This document shows, piece after piece, positions 1 through 7,735 of a stretch of DNA of 20,300 nucleotides. Within the stretch, counting starts at the first letter, position 1, and the number at the start of each line of letters is the position of its first letter. The notes beneath the pieces were generated by a model. It was not told the origin of the DNA. It ran no database searches and worked only from the letters and a program-made list of their open reading frames with translations. The translations under genes were made by a program, and so were the position numbers. This stretch comes from a virus, in IMG/VR virus record IMGVR_UViG_3300030090_006578, positions 1 through 20,300 of that record. One strand, 5' to 3'.

Positions 1-16
1 TTTTTCTTTGTAAACG

Positions 17-46
17 AGCCTCCATCTTGCGTGGGGGTTTTGTTTT
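17..46 (+). terminator. Probable rho-independent terminator
   Basis: CCTCCA (19-24) can pair with TGGGGG (32-37) around a 7-base loop, with one G-T wobble, and the stem can be extended outward by weak pairs. It is followed by TTTTGTTTT (38-46). A TAA at 11-13 just upstream could be the end of a preceding gene lying outside the window. Hairpin and T-tract are visible; function is inferred. Confidence 0.55.
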
Positions 47-52
47 ATGAGA

Positions 53-60
53 ACTAATTA
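53..60 (+). promoter_or_regulatory. ACTAATTA element upstream of gp13-like gene
   Basis: This AT-rich octamer lies 25 bases before the start codon, between the terminator and the GGAGG ribosome site (66-70). The same core, ACTA(A/T)TTA, recurs upstream of the sheath, tube and tape measure genes. It could be the -10-like part of a phage late promoter. The pattern is seen in the sequence; the promoter role is inference. Confidence 0.3.
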
Positions 61-77
61 CACATGGAGGACTTTAT

Positions 78-1379
78 ATGCCTATCAATATGAATCCGCA
101 GTCACAAACTAGTGCGGTTATATTACCTGCCTCTGGCGCTTCAACGCCAGCCGCCGGCCAAACTGTTAAATCTGCATGCCCATTTGGTATTTATACTGGT
201 TCGCTCGATTTTATTACGGGCGCCGCAAATCAAGTGGATTATGTGTATAAAAAGCTTGGCGGGGATGTGGTCGATATAGAGCTTACAGTTGATAACGTTT
301 ATGCAGCTTATGAAGAGGCTGTTTTGGAATATTCGTATATTATTAATCTTCATCAAAGTAAAAATTCTCTTTCAAGTATGCTTGGTCACACAACCGGAAC
401 ATTTAATCATAACGGAGAAATCAACTCTACCGATGGTGTTACTAATGGAACAAATGTGCAACTAGCGTACCCTAGATTCCAGTTTGCGTCCGCCAAAAAA
501 GTTGGCGATGGTATGTCGCAAATTGGCGGTTTGGGCGGCACGATAAGAGAATATTCTGGCTCATTTGCGCCGTCTGTCGATCAACAAGATTACGATCTTC
601 AAAAAATTATTGAAGATGCGTCATCTTCTGGCGAGGATGATAGTGGTCAGACCGTAGATTATGCCGGAAAAGTTGACAGCAATCAAAGAATAATTATTTC
701 AAAAGTTTATTTTGTTTCTCCTCGCGCTATGTGGCGTTTTTACGGCTATTATGGCGGTGTTGGCGTAGTAGGTAATTATTCCACGTATGGCCAGTTTGCT
801 GATGATTCAACATTTGAAATTATTCCTACATGGCAAAACAAAATGCAAGCTATTATGTACGAAGACTCAATTTACACAAGAACATCGCACTATTCATACG
901 AATTAATAAATAACAAGTTGCGACTTTACCCGACCCCAAGCTACTGGTCGATGCAGTTAGATAGAATTTGGTTTAGGTTTTATATTGAAGAAGGACCTTG
1001 GAAAGAGCCCGATGGATACCATGACGGCACCTTGGGAATTAATAATATGAATACGCTGCCTTTTGAAAACCTTCCTTATGAAAACATTAATTCTATGGGC
1101 AAACAATGGATACGTAAATATGCGCTAGCCTTGTGCAAAGAGATGTTGGGACAAGTTCGTGGAAAGTTCACCACAATACCAATCCCAGGCGAGAGTGTCA
1201 CATTAAATCACGCCGATCTGCTTGGTCAGGCTAAAGAAGAACAAGAACAACTCAAAACAAGTTTAACAGAGCTACTGGCCACTATGGAATACCCTGAGCT
1301 TGCTAAGAGAGATACAGAATTGACTGACGCAACCACCGCAACGTTTAAAAACTCTCCATTACCAATATTTGTAGGATGA
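78..1379 (+). CDS. Neck protein, T4 gp13-like
   Basis: Probable head-closure (neck) protein that sits under the portal once the head is packed and helps receive the tail. The N-terminal third has the gp13 signature around residues 58-88 (LGGDVVDIELTVDNVYAAYE, then an aromatic stretch), matching T4 gp13 'LGAPIINVELTPDQIYDCI'. Residues about 341-365 (KQWIRKYALALCKEMLGQ) match T4 'NRWVKDYATALAKELNGQ', followed by a PGESVTL / PGGVTI match and a charged helix. The protein ends PLPIFVG where T4 ends PFGILVG. At 433 residues it is longer than T4 gp13 (309), the extra sequence lying mostly in the middle. The ATG has a GGAGG site 8 bases upstream. It is followed after 6 bases by a gp14-like gene, the same order as T4 13-14-15. 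The family match comes from remembered sequence. Confidence 0.8.
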   Translation: MPINMNPQSQTSAVILPASGASTPAAGQTVKSACPFGIYTGSLDFITGAANQVDYVYKKLGGDVVDIELTVDNVYAAYEEAVLEYSYIINLHQSKNSLSSMLGHTTGTFNHNGEINSTDGVTNGTNVQLAYPRFQFASAKKVGDGMSQIGGLGGTIREYSGSFAPSVDQQDYDLQKIIEDASSSGEDDSGQTVDYAGKVDSNQRIIISKVYFVSPRAMWRFYGYYGGVGVVGNYSTYGQFADDSTFEIIPTWQNKMQAIMYEDSIYTRTSHYSYELINNKLRLYPTPSYWSMQLDRIWFRFYIEEGPWKEPDGYHDGTLGINNMNTLPFENLPYENINSMGKQWIRKYALALCKEMLGQVRGKFTTIPIPGESVTLNHADLLGQAKEEQEQLKTSLTELLATMEYPELAKRDTELTDATTATFKNSPLPIFVG

Positions 1380-1385
1380 TAACAC

Positions 1386-1874
1386 ATGGCAAATGAATGG
1401 GATCGACCTGAAAATCCGCCACCACCATTATTTCTTGGCAAGAAAGAGCGCGATTTAGTAAAACAGGTAAATGATGAACTTATCGAAAAGGTTATCGGAC
1501 AACAGATCCTTTATTATTCGATCGACATGGAAACAACAAACTTTCACGAATTATATGGAGAGGCGATTGAAAAAACGTACCTGCCACCAGTTAGAGTATA
1601 TGCACTTGTCGAATGGAAAACGGAACAAACCGAATATTTGGCGGGAGCAGGGATAGATAGAATGTGGGAAATTACTGTGCATTTTCACAAGCGAAGATTA
1701 ACTGAAGACCAGGATTTGTTTGTAAGAGAAGGAGATTTTGTTTTGTACGGAGATCATTACTATGAAATAGTTCAGTTATCTGAGCCCAAACTGCTATTTG
1801 GCCAAACCGGTAACGAATTTGAAATTGCAGCTGAATGTAAGCGCGCAAGAAAGGGGCTTTTTGATGCTACCTAA
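1386..1874 (+). CDS. Neck protein, T4 gp14-like
   Basis: Probable second neck protein acting with the gp13-like product in head-to-tail joining. Several segments line up with T4 gp14: residues about 40-60 (GQQILYYSID, then HELYGEA) match the 'ECYYVPRE...LIFGED' region; WEITVHFHK resembles 'DEVTLSINPNLF'; and EGDFVLYGDHYYEIVQLSEP then FGQTGNEFEIAAE resembles '[36 protein letters not shown]'. At 162 residues it is shorter than T4 gp14 (256), lacking the long C-terminal extension. The start ATG follows an AGGA at 1373-1376. The last 11 bases overlap the next gene, suggesting translational coupling. Confidence 0.72.
   Translation: MANEWDRPENPPPPLFLGKKERDLVKQVNDELIEKVIGQQILYYSIDMETTNFHELYGEAIEKTYLPPVRVYALVEWKTEQTEYLAGAGIDRMWEITVHFHKRRLTEDQDLFVREGDFVLYGDHYYEIVQLSEPKLLFGQTGNEFEIAAECKRARKGLFDAT
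1851..1856 (+). promoter_or_regulatory. Ribosome binding site deciding the gp15-like start
   Basis: AAGGGG lies 7 bases before the ATG at 1864. It favours this ATG over a TTG 66 bases upstream (1798) that lies in the same open frame but well inside the gp14-like gene and has no comparable site. Confidence 0.6.
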
Positions 1875-2754
1875 TAATTTTGATTTTGCGATGTTGCCAA
1901 CGGGCAGCGCAGACTACTCATTAAAAGAAATTGGAATGCTGTCCTCTACTATTGAAGACATAGATTACGCAATTGTATCTTTTATTAAAGAAGATTTAAA
2001 AATGAGATCTACAACAAACGATGGATTTAATGAGGTACCAGTTTTATGGCAAACACCAGAAAGAGCCTATCAAATCAAAAACGATAAAAATTTGAGAGAC
2101 AAAAGTGGCGCCTTAAAACTACCTGTTATTGGTGTCGAGAGAACTGGAATTACAAAAGACCCCACTCGTAAAGGATCTTTTCAGGCGCATACATATTCTT
2201 CTGATAAAGATGGCCGCGCTGGCCGCTATGTTATAGCTAAGCGAATAGTCCCAGACAAAACTCGTAATTTTGCCGTTGCCACTAATACTAGAAATGCGCA
2301 AAAAACTGGAGGCACAAAGCAAAGATACTATCCCAGAACAAATCAAAAAGTAGTTATCCAAACTTTATCCGTACCTATCCCGGTGTACGTTAATGTTGAT
2401 TATAAAATTGTAATAAAGTCTGAATATCAACAACAAATGAATGAGCTTATTGCTCCTTTTATAGCGAGAACAGGCCAAATTAACGCATTTGTTATGCGTA
2501 GAAACGGTCACCTTTATGAAGGTTTTATTGACCAAGGCTTTACACACTCTAATAATGTTGCAGATTTGGGTCAGGACTCAAGAATGTTTTCATCAGAAAT
2601 AACGATCAAAGTATTAGGATATTTAATCGGAGAAGGCAAAAATGACGATCGCCCTATTGTTAGAGTAGACGAAAATACAGTCGAGATTAGTTTTCCACAA
2701 GAACGCGTTGCCCCAATCGGCGTTCCGAATATTTTTGGCGATATTAAGAGTTAA
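1864..2754 (+). CDS. Tail sheath stabiliser / tail completion protein, T4 gp15-like
   Basis: Probable tail terminator that caps the last ring of sheath and tube and provides the head-binding face of the tail. From the ATG at 1864 it is 296 residues (T4 gp15: 272). Matches to T4 gp15 include EVPVLWQTPERAYQIKND (near residue 58; T4 'IRVPITYASKEHFMMKLN'), PIPVYVNVDYKIVIKSEYQQ with LIAPFI (near 170-190; T4 'PIKMIYELSIFTRYEDDMFQIVEQILPYF'), and SSEITIKVLGYLIG with a following acidic and proline stretch (near 243; T4 'IEWSLTFEVNGWMYPP'). It overlaps the gp14-like gene by 11 bases. In T4, gp15 is followed by the terminase genes 16 and 17; here the sheath gene follows directly, so packaging genes must lie elsewhere. 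Confidence 0.78.
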   Translation: MLPNNFDFAMLPTGSADYSLKEIGMLSSTIEDIDYAIVSFIKEDLKMRSTTNDGFNEVPVLWQTPERAYQIKNDKNLRDKSGALKLPVIGVERTGITKDPTRKGSFQAHTYSSDKDGRAGRYVIAKRIVPDKTRNFAVATNTRNAQKTGGTKQRYYPRTNQKVVIQTLSVPIPVYVNVDYKIVIKSEYQQQMNELIAPFIARTGQINAFVMRRNGHLYEGFIDQGFTHSNNVADLGQDSRMFSSEITIKVLGYLIGEGKNDDRPIVRVDENTVEISFPQERVAPIGVPNIFGDIKS

Positions 2755-2862
2755 AATAATTTATCACTTCCTGAAGTTTGTTTTGGAGACTTTTGGGATT
2801 AAAAATACTATTTAATTAATGATTGCGCTATCATTTGCAAGAAATTATAAGAGGAAAGCAAA
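2755..2862 (+). promoter_or_regulatory. Intergenic leader before sheath gene, with ACTATTTA element
   Basis: This is the longest clear gap in the window. It holds a very weak inverted repeat (ACTTCCTGAAGT, 2767-2778) followed by TTTGTTTT, too short to call a terminator. It also holds ACTATTTAATTAAT (2807-2820), which matches 13 of 14 bases with 7736-7749 upstream of the tape measure gene, and a good ribosome site (GAGGAAAG, about 2851-2858). The sheath is normally among the most highly made virion proteins, so a promoter here would be expected; that is inference. Confidence 0.35.
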
Positions 2863-5800
2863 ATGTCAGTAAAAAGTTTCAAGTTCGTATCTCCTGGAGT
2901 GTTTATCAACGAGATTGATAATTCATTTATCCCAAAGTCTGCACAGGCCATCGGCGCCGCTGTTATCGGCCGATCTGAGCGTGGGCTAGGGATGACTCCC
3001 GTTAAAGTGGAATCATATTCAGATTATGTAAGAGCGTTTGGAGACACCCAAGGTGGCGGTGGTCTTGCCGGCGGTGCTAACGATGTATACCGAGATGGTA
3101 ACTTTACAACTGCTATGTATGGAACATATGCCGCCCAAGCTTACTTAAGAGCTAATGTGGCGCCTCTTACATATGTTAGACTTTTAGGACAGCAAAGCAC
3201 TAATAATGATTCAGATGGCGGCGCCGCTGGCTGGAAAACATATTATGATGTTTCAAACTGGGCTGATGACGAGGATGGCGGAAGATTCTCCACAAACGGC
3301 GGTGCTTATGGTATGTGGATTTTCAGTTCAGGATCTACCGTAGATTGTGGAACTGGAAGCTTAGCAGCCGTTTTTTACCTTGAACAGGGTGCCGTCGCAT
3401 TAAACGGAACAATGAGAATTGCTAGTAATGGTGGCCCTGATTCAACTGACTATGCTGCAGCTGATACAGTAACATCATCAACAGGTGTAATTATTGGTTC
3501 AGATAGTTCAGGAAACTTTACTTTAGTGTTTAGCGGCTCAAGTTACGCGGAAGATAAGATTTCAATCAACTTTGATGATACATCAGATAATTATATTCGC
3601 AAAAAAATCAACACAAATCCAACTCTTGTTACAGCATCAAATGGCTCTAACATGGACTTTTATCCAGGTGCGACTGAGAAAAACTATTGGCTCGGTGAAA
3701 CATTTGATCAGAAAATTAGAGACCAAGGTCTTGCAGGTGTTGAGGCTCAAGCAGTTATTCTGCCTTTGCAAAACGCTACAGGAAAGGGCGCCCACAATAT
3801 GAAGGGCCAGGCCTCTCGCGAAGCAGTCGCGGGGTGGTTTATTGGCCAAGACCTTGGCGCCGCAGCATCTTTTGTGCCTTTCAATCAGCAGAAGTTGTTC
3901 CGCTTAAAAGGCCGCGGGCACGGTGAATGGCTGCACAAAAATGTCAAGGTCTCAATAACGAACATTAAAGCCTCTACCTCAAAATCCCGCCAATATGGGT
4001 CTTTCTCTTTGCTTCTAAGACATATTTCAGACACAGATAGCAGAGTCGTAACATTAGAAAGATTTGACAACTGTAATCTTGATCCAAGTTCCCCAAACTT
4101 TATCGCTAGAAAAATTGGCGATAAATACCTTTCCTGGGATGATACAGAAAGAAGATTAAAAGAATATGGCACGTATGAAAACAGATCCGAATATGTTTAT
4201 GTTGAGATGAATCCAGATGTGGATGCTGGTGTTACAGATGCAACATTACTTCCATTTGGATACTTTGGACCTCCTAAATATAGAGATATTTTTCAAATTA
4301 GTGGATCCGGTGGACAAGCGACAGCAGGTGACGCTAACCACACAGATCCTTACTGGAAGGGTCTTAAAAATAATTCATATATAACTGCTTCCAGTCCCGA
4401 TTATGGACACAATAGTGACTCAACTAGTGCCGTAAATGTTATTTCAGGCGCTTTTGCAGCTGCACTTTCAAAAGGCGGCGCCAACACCCAATTGTCCGAT
4501 GGGGCAATTAACTCATATACAGGCTCATTTACATCAGGGCACGTAAGATTAAGATTATCAGCTTCTGATGGCGGCCTATCTAATCCTACAGACGCCTATT
4601 TTGGAATGCAAACAACGCGCGAAAGCGGAAGCACACTTTACGATCATAGCGTGCCCGATTTCCACAGGCTTCTTTATGCATCCTTCCCGGATGATCCTGT
4701 TGCCGCTGGGTATTATGGTACCACAGGAATTGAGGCATGGTCTTATGTCTTCTCTCTTGACGATGTTGTGTCCAAGAACACTCAGCAGTTTTATTATCTG
4801 TCTGGATCTCGCGCTCGCGAGGCTTCATACACCACAAGCAGCTATGAAAACCTTCTAGATGCGGGATATAACGCCTTTACAGCTCCTTTCTGGGGAGGTT
4901 TTGACGGGCTAGATATTCACTACCCTGACCCCTTCTATAACGCCGGAATGTCAAGTAACTCTACAGACGATAATGATTATGCATATTACACTCTTAAGAG
5001 AGCTATCGACACACTAGCAGATCCAGAGTATGTTGATATGGACTTATTAACTGTCCCCGGCTTAACCTTGGATAACTTAACAACTCACATGGTAAGAGTG
5101 TGCGAGGAAAGAGCGGATACTTTAGCGTTAATTGACCTTGCAGATGTATATCTTCCATTCTGCGAAGGATCTTACACCTCTAGAAGCACAAAGGCTTCCC
5201 GTGTAGCTACAACACCAGATTCTGCCGCAAGCGCATTAAGAGATAGAGATATCGATTCTAGCTATGGCGCAACTTTCTATCCATGGGTGCAGACACGGGA
5301 TGGGCTCACAGGCCAGATGCTTTGGGTGCCTCCCACAGTTGCTGTATTAGGCGTTCTCGCCAGTTCGCAAGCAGCTACAGATGTATGGTTTGCGCCCGCA
5401 GGATTTAATCGCGGAGGCCTTACAGATGGGGCTGCCGGAATTCCAATTACTGGAGTTACTGAAAGATTAACGTCCAAGCAAAGAGATACGTTGTATGAAA
5501 ACAACATCAATCCTATTGCCTCATTCCCATCAACAGGAATCGTTCTATTCGGACAAAAAACTCTTCAGAACGACCAGAGTGCACTTGATAGAATTAATGT
5601 ACGACGACTTGTCATCTTCCTTAAAAAGCAGATTTCGATTCTTTCAACACAAATTCTCTTTGAGCAAAACGTGCAGTCGACTTGGAACAGATTTATCGCA
5701 CTAATTGATCCTTTCTTGGCTAATGTTCAGACCAGATTTGGTATTACTGATTACAGGCTTGTTCTTGACGACAGCACTACAACCCCTGACTTGATTGATC

Positions 5801-5904
5801 AAAACGTGCTTTATGCTAAGATTATGGTCAAACCAGCGAGAGCTATCGAATACATCGCAATTGACTTCGTAATCATGTCAACAGGAGCATCATTTGATGA
5901 CTAA
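2863..5904 (+). CDS. Tail sheath protein, T4 gp18-like, enlarged
   Basis: Contractile sheath subunit that polymerises around the tail tube and drives its penetration of the cell envelope on contraction. The N-terminus (SPGVFINEIDNSF, then IGAAVIGRSERG, residues about 10-40) is the classic sheath opening. The KNYWLGETFDQ stretch near residues 274-284 is also typical. Residues about 818-1013 form the conserved C-terminal domain, including GRGGLTDGAAG-like GFNRGGLTDG, NNINPIASFPSTGIVLFGQ, RINVRRLVIFLKK, and a closing beta strand IEYIAIDFVIMSTG. At 1013 residues it is much longer than T4 gp18 (659). The extra material, rich in Gly, Ser, Asp and Tyr, lies mainly between about residues 110 and 260 and between 470 and 800, where sheath proteins carry variable surface domains. 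It has a strong ribosome site and is followed by the tube gene after 64 bases. Confidence 0.92.
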   Translation: MSVKSFKFVSPGVFINEIDNSFIPKSAQAIGAAVIGRSERGLGMTPVKVESYSDYVRAFGDTQGGGGLAGGANDVYRDGNFTTAMYGTYAAQAYLRANVAPLTYVRLLGQQSTNNDSDGGAAGWKTYYDVSNWADDEDGGRFSTNGGAYGMWIFSSGSTVDCGTGSLAAVFYLEQGAVALNGTMRIASNGGPDSTDYAAADTVTSSTGVIIGSDSSGNFTLVFSGSSYAEDKISINFDDTSDNYIRKKINTNPTLVTASNGSNMDFYPGATEKNYWLGETFDQKIRDQGLAGVEAQAVILPLQNATGKGAHNMKGQASREAVAGWFIGQDLGAAASFVPFNQQKLFRLKGRGHGEWLHKNVKVSITNIKASTSKSRQYGSFSLLLRHISDTDSRVVTLERFDNCNLDPSSPNFIARKIGDKYLSWDDTERRLKEYGTYENRSEYVYVEMNPDVDAGVTDATLLPFGYFGPPKYRDIFQISGSGGQATAGDANHTDPYWKGLKNNSYITASSPDYGHNSDSTSAVNVISGAFAAALSKGGANTQLSDGAINSYTGSFTSGHVRLRLSASDGGLSNPTDAYFGMQTTRESGSTLYDHSVPDFHRLLYASFPDDPVAAGYYGTTGIEAWSYVFSLDDVVSKNTQQFYYLSGSRAREASYTTSSYENLLDAGYNAFTAPFWGGFDGLDIHYPDPFYNAGMSSNSTDDNDYAYYTLKRAIDTLADPEYVDMDLLTVPGLTLDNLTTHMVRVCEERADTLALIDLADVYLPFCEGSYTSRSTKASRVATTPDSAASALRDRDIDSSYGATFYPWVQTRDGLTGQMLWVPPTVAVLGVLASSQAATDVWFAPAGFNRGGLTDGAAGIPITGVTERLTSKQRDTLYENNINPIASFPSTGIVLFGQKTLQNDQSALDRINVRRLVIFLKKQISILSTQILFEQNVQSTWNRFIALIDPFLANVQTRFGITDYRLVLDDSTTTPDLIDQNVLYAKIMVKPARAIEYIAIDFVIMSTGASFDD

Positions 5905-5968
5905 AACAACGAATAAACATTTTGAGACACTAATTAAAATGTATCACGCATATAGGAGATTTTAGAAA
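5905..5968 (+). promoter_or_regulatory. Intergenic leader before tube gene, with ACTAATTA element
   Basis: The gap contains ACTAATTA at 5929-5936, preceded by TTTTGAGAC (5920-5928). The leader of the first gene has a similar TGAGA-ACTAATTA arrangement (48-60). The ribosome site AGGAGA (about 5954-5959) precedes the ATG. No hairpin is evident. A late promoter is possible but unproven. Confidence 0.3.
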
Positions 5969-6577
5969 ATGCCATTCTGGACAACTGATCACAGCGCAAA
6001 CGCGGAAATTAATGATCCAAAAAGAAAATTTAGATTTATTGTTACGCTCGATGGCGTTGACGTAGACGGCGGTCAAGCTTGGTTTGCTAAAACAGCCAAC
6101 AAGCCAAGCTTTACAATTGCCACAACTGAGCACAAGTATTTAAACCATACTTTTTACTATCCTGGTTCTGTTACCTGGAATGATGTTGAAATTACCCTTG
6201 TCGATCCGGTTGATCCTGATATGGTTGCAACGTTATCTGATATAGTTGAAAGATCGGGCTATGTTCTTCCTAATGCAGCCGGCGATTTGACCACTATGTC
6301 TAAGGCCAAAGCATCAAACGCATTAGGCGCTGTAACAGTAACACAGCTTAATTCTGATGGCGACGGCATCGAGACTTGGACTTTAAAAAACGCCTTCATA
6401 ATTGATTTAAAATTTGGCGACTTAGAATACGGATCAGATGATATTACCGAACTAAGTATGACTCTTAAATATGATTGGGCCACGTGCACGGTTGCCGACA
6501 CCGGCGGCTCTAAGGCTAAGAACGGAACAGCTGTTGGTGCTACTGATAAGTTCTTCGGTACCGTTGGTAACGTATAA
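5969..6577 (+). CDS. Tail tube protein, T4 gp19-like
   Basis: Major tail tube subunit that forms the rigid inner channel for DNA passage. It is 202 residues (T4 gp19: 163). It shows the usual beta-rich pattern: RKFRFIVTLDGVD near the N-terminus, KPSFTIATTEHKYLNHTFYYPG (residues about 49-70, read as two adjoining segments), SVTWNDVEITLVDP, and a C-terminal FIIDLKFGDLEYGSDDITEL followed by SMTLKYDWA. These match gp19/VgrG-like tube proteins in which the hairpin 'N..FYYPG..TW..I.LT.VD' is conserved. A Gly/Ala/Lys-rich tail follows residue about 175. Position between sheath and gp26/tape measure genes supports the call. Confidence 0.9.
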   Translation: MPFWTTDHSANAEINDPKRKFRFIVTLDGVDVDGGQAWFAKTANKPSFTIATTEHKYLNHTFYYPGSVTWNDVEITLVDPVDPDMVATLSDIVERSGYVLPNAAGDLTTMSKAKASNALGAVTVTQLNSDGDGIETWTLKNAFIIDLKFGDLEYGSDDITELSMTLKYDWATCTVADTGGSKAKNGTAVGATDKFFGTVGNV

Positions 6578-6600
6578 AACAAATTTGATAATTAAATAGA

Positions 6601-6606
6601 GAGGTG
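6601..6606 (+). promoter_or_regulatory. Ribosome binding site supporting a TTG start
   Basis: GAGGTG, with GAGG six bases before TTG at 6611, supports that TTG as the start of the gp26-like gene. The next in-frame ATG falls inside the conserved domain (near residue 67) and would delete the LPSKGKFYP signature. Confidence 0.6.
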
Positions 6607-6610
6607 TATA

Positions 6611-7471
6611 TTGTCAAGAAATAAAGATCGCACCGGAAACACCGGTCCTTCTCACGACACACCAATAATCCCCACAACTCAAGACACTACTAGTGATGGT
6701 GGATTTTCGTTTGTCGTGCCAACCGATTTTGTGGATTTGCCGTCCAAAGGCAAGTTTTATCCAGAACATCACCCACTACATAATGTCGATAGCTTAGAGC
6801 TGCGACAAATGACTGCAAAAGAAGAAGATTTGCTAACTTCTAAGACTCTTCTTAAAAAAGGTGTCGCAATTGATAGATTGCTGGAGAGCCTCATAGTCAA
6901 TAAAAAAGTTAAAGCCGATAGCCTGCTTGTTGGTGACAGAAATGCTTTAGTTATAGCCATTCGAATATCTGGCTATGGAGAGCAGTACACAACTCAAATT
7001 ACATGCCCATCATGCACGCATGTTCAAAACAAGACATTTAATCTTTTTGAGATTAAAACACAAAATGAAACAAACTTGTCTGCTCTTGATGTTATTGATA
7101 ATGGCGACGGCACTTTTACAACTCAGCTGCCAAAAACTAAATTAAATGTTAAGTTTGGTTTGCTTACTGGAAAGCATGAGAAAAATTTAATGTCTGGTAT
7201 GAAAATGGATAGACAAAACAATAAACATGAGAGAGCGATAACAAGGCATTTAAAAAATATTATTAGATCTGTTAATGATAATAGCTCAGCCGAAGCGCTC
7301 AATTACTTAATCCAACACATTCCATCGATGGATTCAAGACATTTACGTCTAGCTTATAAGTCCGCATCTCCTAACGTCGAACTTAGAGATATGTTTGTTT
7401 GCGAGAACTGTGATTTCGACCAGGAGATGGAGGTGCCGCTGACTGCGGACTTTTTTTGGCCTGACCGATGA
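6611..7471 (+). CDS. Baseplate hub / tail assembly protein, T4 gp26/gp51-type
   Basis: A 286-residue protein of the T4-type baseplate family usually annotated as gp26 or gp51 (hub assembly). The signature is clear: DFVDLPSKGKFYPEHHPL (residues about 38-56), LRQMTAKEEDLLTSKTLLKK, then LLVGDRNALVIAIRISGYG. Two Cys pairs, C132-P-S-C135 and C264-E-N-C267, could form a zinc-binding ribbon. It starts at TTG with a GAGG site. It sits between tube and tape measure genes, where most tailed phages have tail assembly chaperones made as a short and a frameshifted long form. The gene ends in DFFWPDR immediately after a run of seven T (7451-7457), from which a +1 or -2 shift would continue for 81 further codons in the next frame. 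Confidence 0.8.
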   Translation: MSRNKDRTGNTGPSHDTPIIPTTQDTTSDGGFSFVVPTDFVDLPSKGKFYPEHHPLHNVDSLELRQMTAKEEDLLTSKTLLKKGVAIDRLLESLIVNKKVKADSLLVGDRNALVIAIRISGYGEQYTTQITCPSCTHVQNKTFNLFEIKTQNETNLSALDVIDNGDGTFTTQLPKTKLNVKFGLLTGKHEKNLMSGMKMDRQNNKHERAITRHLKNIIRSVNDNSSAEALNYLIQHIPSMDSRHLRLAYKSASPNVELRDMFVCENCDFDQEMEVPLTADFFWPDR

Positions 7472-7703
7472 ATATTCAGAGTCTATATACGAACAATTTT
7501 TCTTTTTAAAGTATCATGGCGGTTGGTCTTTTGCAGAAGCATACAACTTGCCTGTGCCTTTAAGAGAATGGTTTGTAAAAAGACTAATTAAACAATTAAA
7601 AGATGAAAAAGAGGCCGCTCGCCAGGCAAGCAAAAGCCATGGCTCTAATTCACAAACATTAACTCCGTTTAATCAACCCCCGCCTCCTAAGATGATGGGT
7701 TGA
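7443..7703 (+). CDS. Small frame without canonical start; likely frameshift extension of gp26-like gene
   Basis: This open frame follows and overlaps the gp26-like gene in the +1 (equivalently -2) frame. It opens after a TGA at 7440-7442 and ends at TGA 7701-7703. Before its conserved-looking body (LTDEYSESIYEQFFFLKYHG, then WSFAEAYNLPVPLREWFVKR) it has no ATG, GTG or TTG; the first are TTG at 7548 and GTG at 7554, already mid-body, and ATG only at 7692. The body resembles the short proteins next to gp26 in other T4-like phages, with a 'YHG..s..e.y.mP...R.w...' pattern. Expression by ribosomal frameshift at the T7 run would give a fusion of about 363 residues (+1) or 364 (-2). Alternatives are initiation at CTG 7443 or CTG 7461. 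The C-terminus is Ser/Asn/Pro-rich. That this region codes is well supported; the expression route is inference. Confidence 0.65.
   Translation: MRTFFGLTDEYSESIYEQFFFLKYHGGWSFAEAYNLPVPLREWFVKRLIKQLKDEKEAARQASKSHGSNSQTLTPFNQPPPPKMMG
7451..7457 (+). other. Candidate programmed frameshift site (T7 run)
   Basis: The zero frame reads GAC TTT TTT TGG CCT GAC CGA TGA. A Phe-tRNA on TTT 7454-7456 can slip one base forward onto another TTT (7455-7457) with perfect re-pairing, continuing GGC CTG ACC GAT GAA. A two-base backward slip also re-pairs perfectly and adds one Phe. The zero-frame stop is only 12 bases past the run. Phage Mu uses a -2 shift and lambda and P2 use -1 shifts for their tail assembly chaperones. 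Confidence 0.5.
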
Positions 7704-7704
7704 T

Positions 7705-7730
7705 AAAAACGTTTGCTTTGCGTTTTTTTT
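7705..7730 (+). terminator. Possible weak terminator before tape measure gene
   Basis: AAAAACG (7705-7711) pairs with CGTTTTT (7721-7727) around a 9-base loop, and the T run continues to 7730. The stem has only two G-C pairs, so it is weak, and the A/T-rich arms may simply reflect composition. Its place directly after the TGA at 7701-7703 fits attenuation before the tape measure gene. Confidence 0.35.
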
Positions 7731-7735
7731 ATAAA

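Noticed and set aside
1798-1863. N-terminal extension of the gp15-like protein from TTG 1798
   Set aside because: Would add 22 residues read from within the gp14-like gene; ATG 1864 has a well-spaced AAGGGG and starts the recognisable protein.
2767-2778. Inverted repeat ACTTCCTGAAGT as a terminator after the gp15-like gene
   Set aside because: The stem is at most 4-5 pairs with a tiny loop and the following T run is interrupted; not distinguishable from chance.
3572-3802. Second-frame open stretches in the sheath gene (also 4568-4858 and 5495-5704)
   Set aside because: Overlap fully with the sheath gene, lack ribosome sites and show no coherent protein features.
7468-7509. ATG at 7468 overlapping the gp26-like stop (ATGA) as the start of the downstream gene
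   Set aside because: Reads only 13 codons before TAA and is not in the frame of the conserved small protein.
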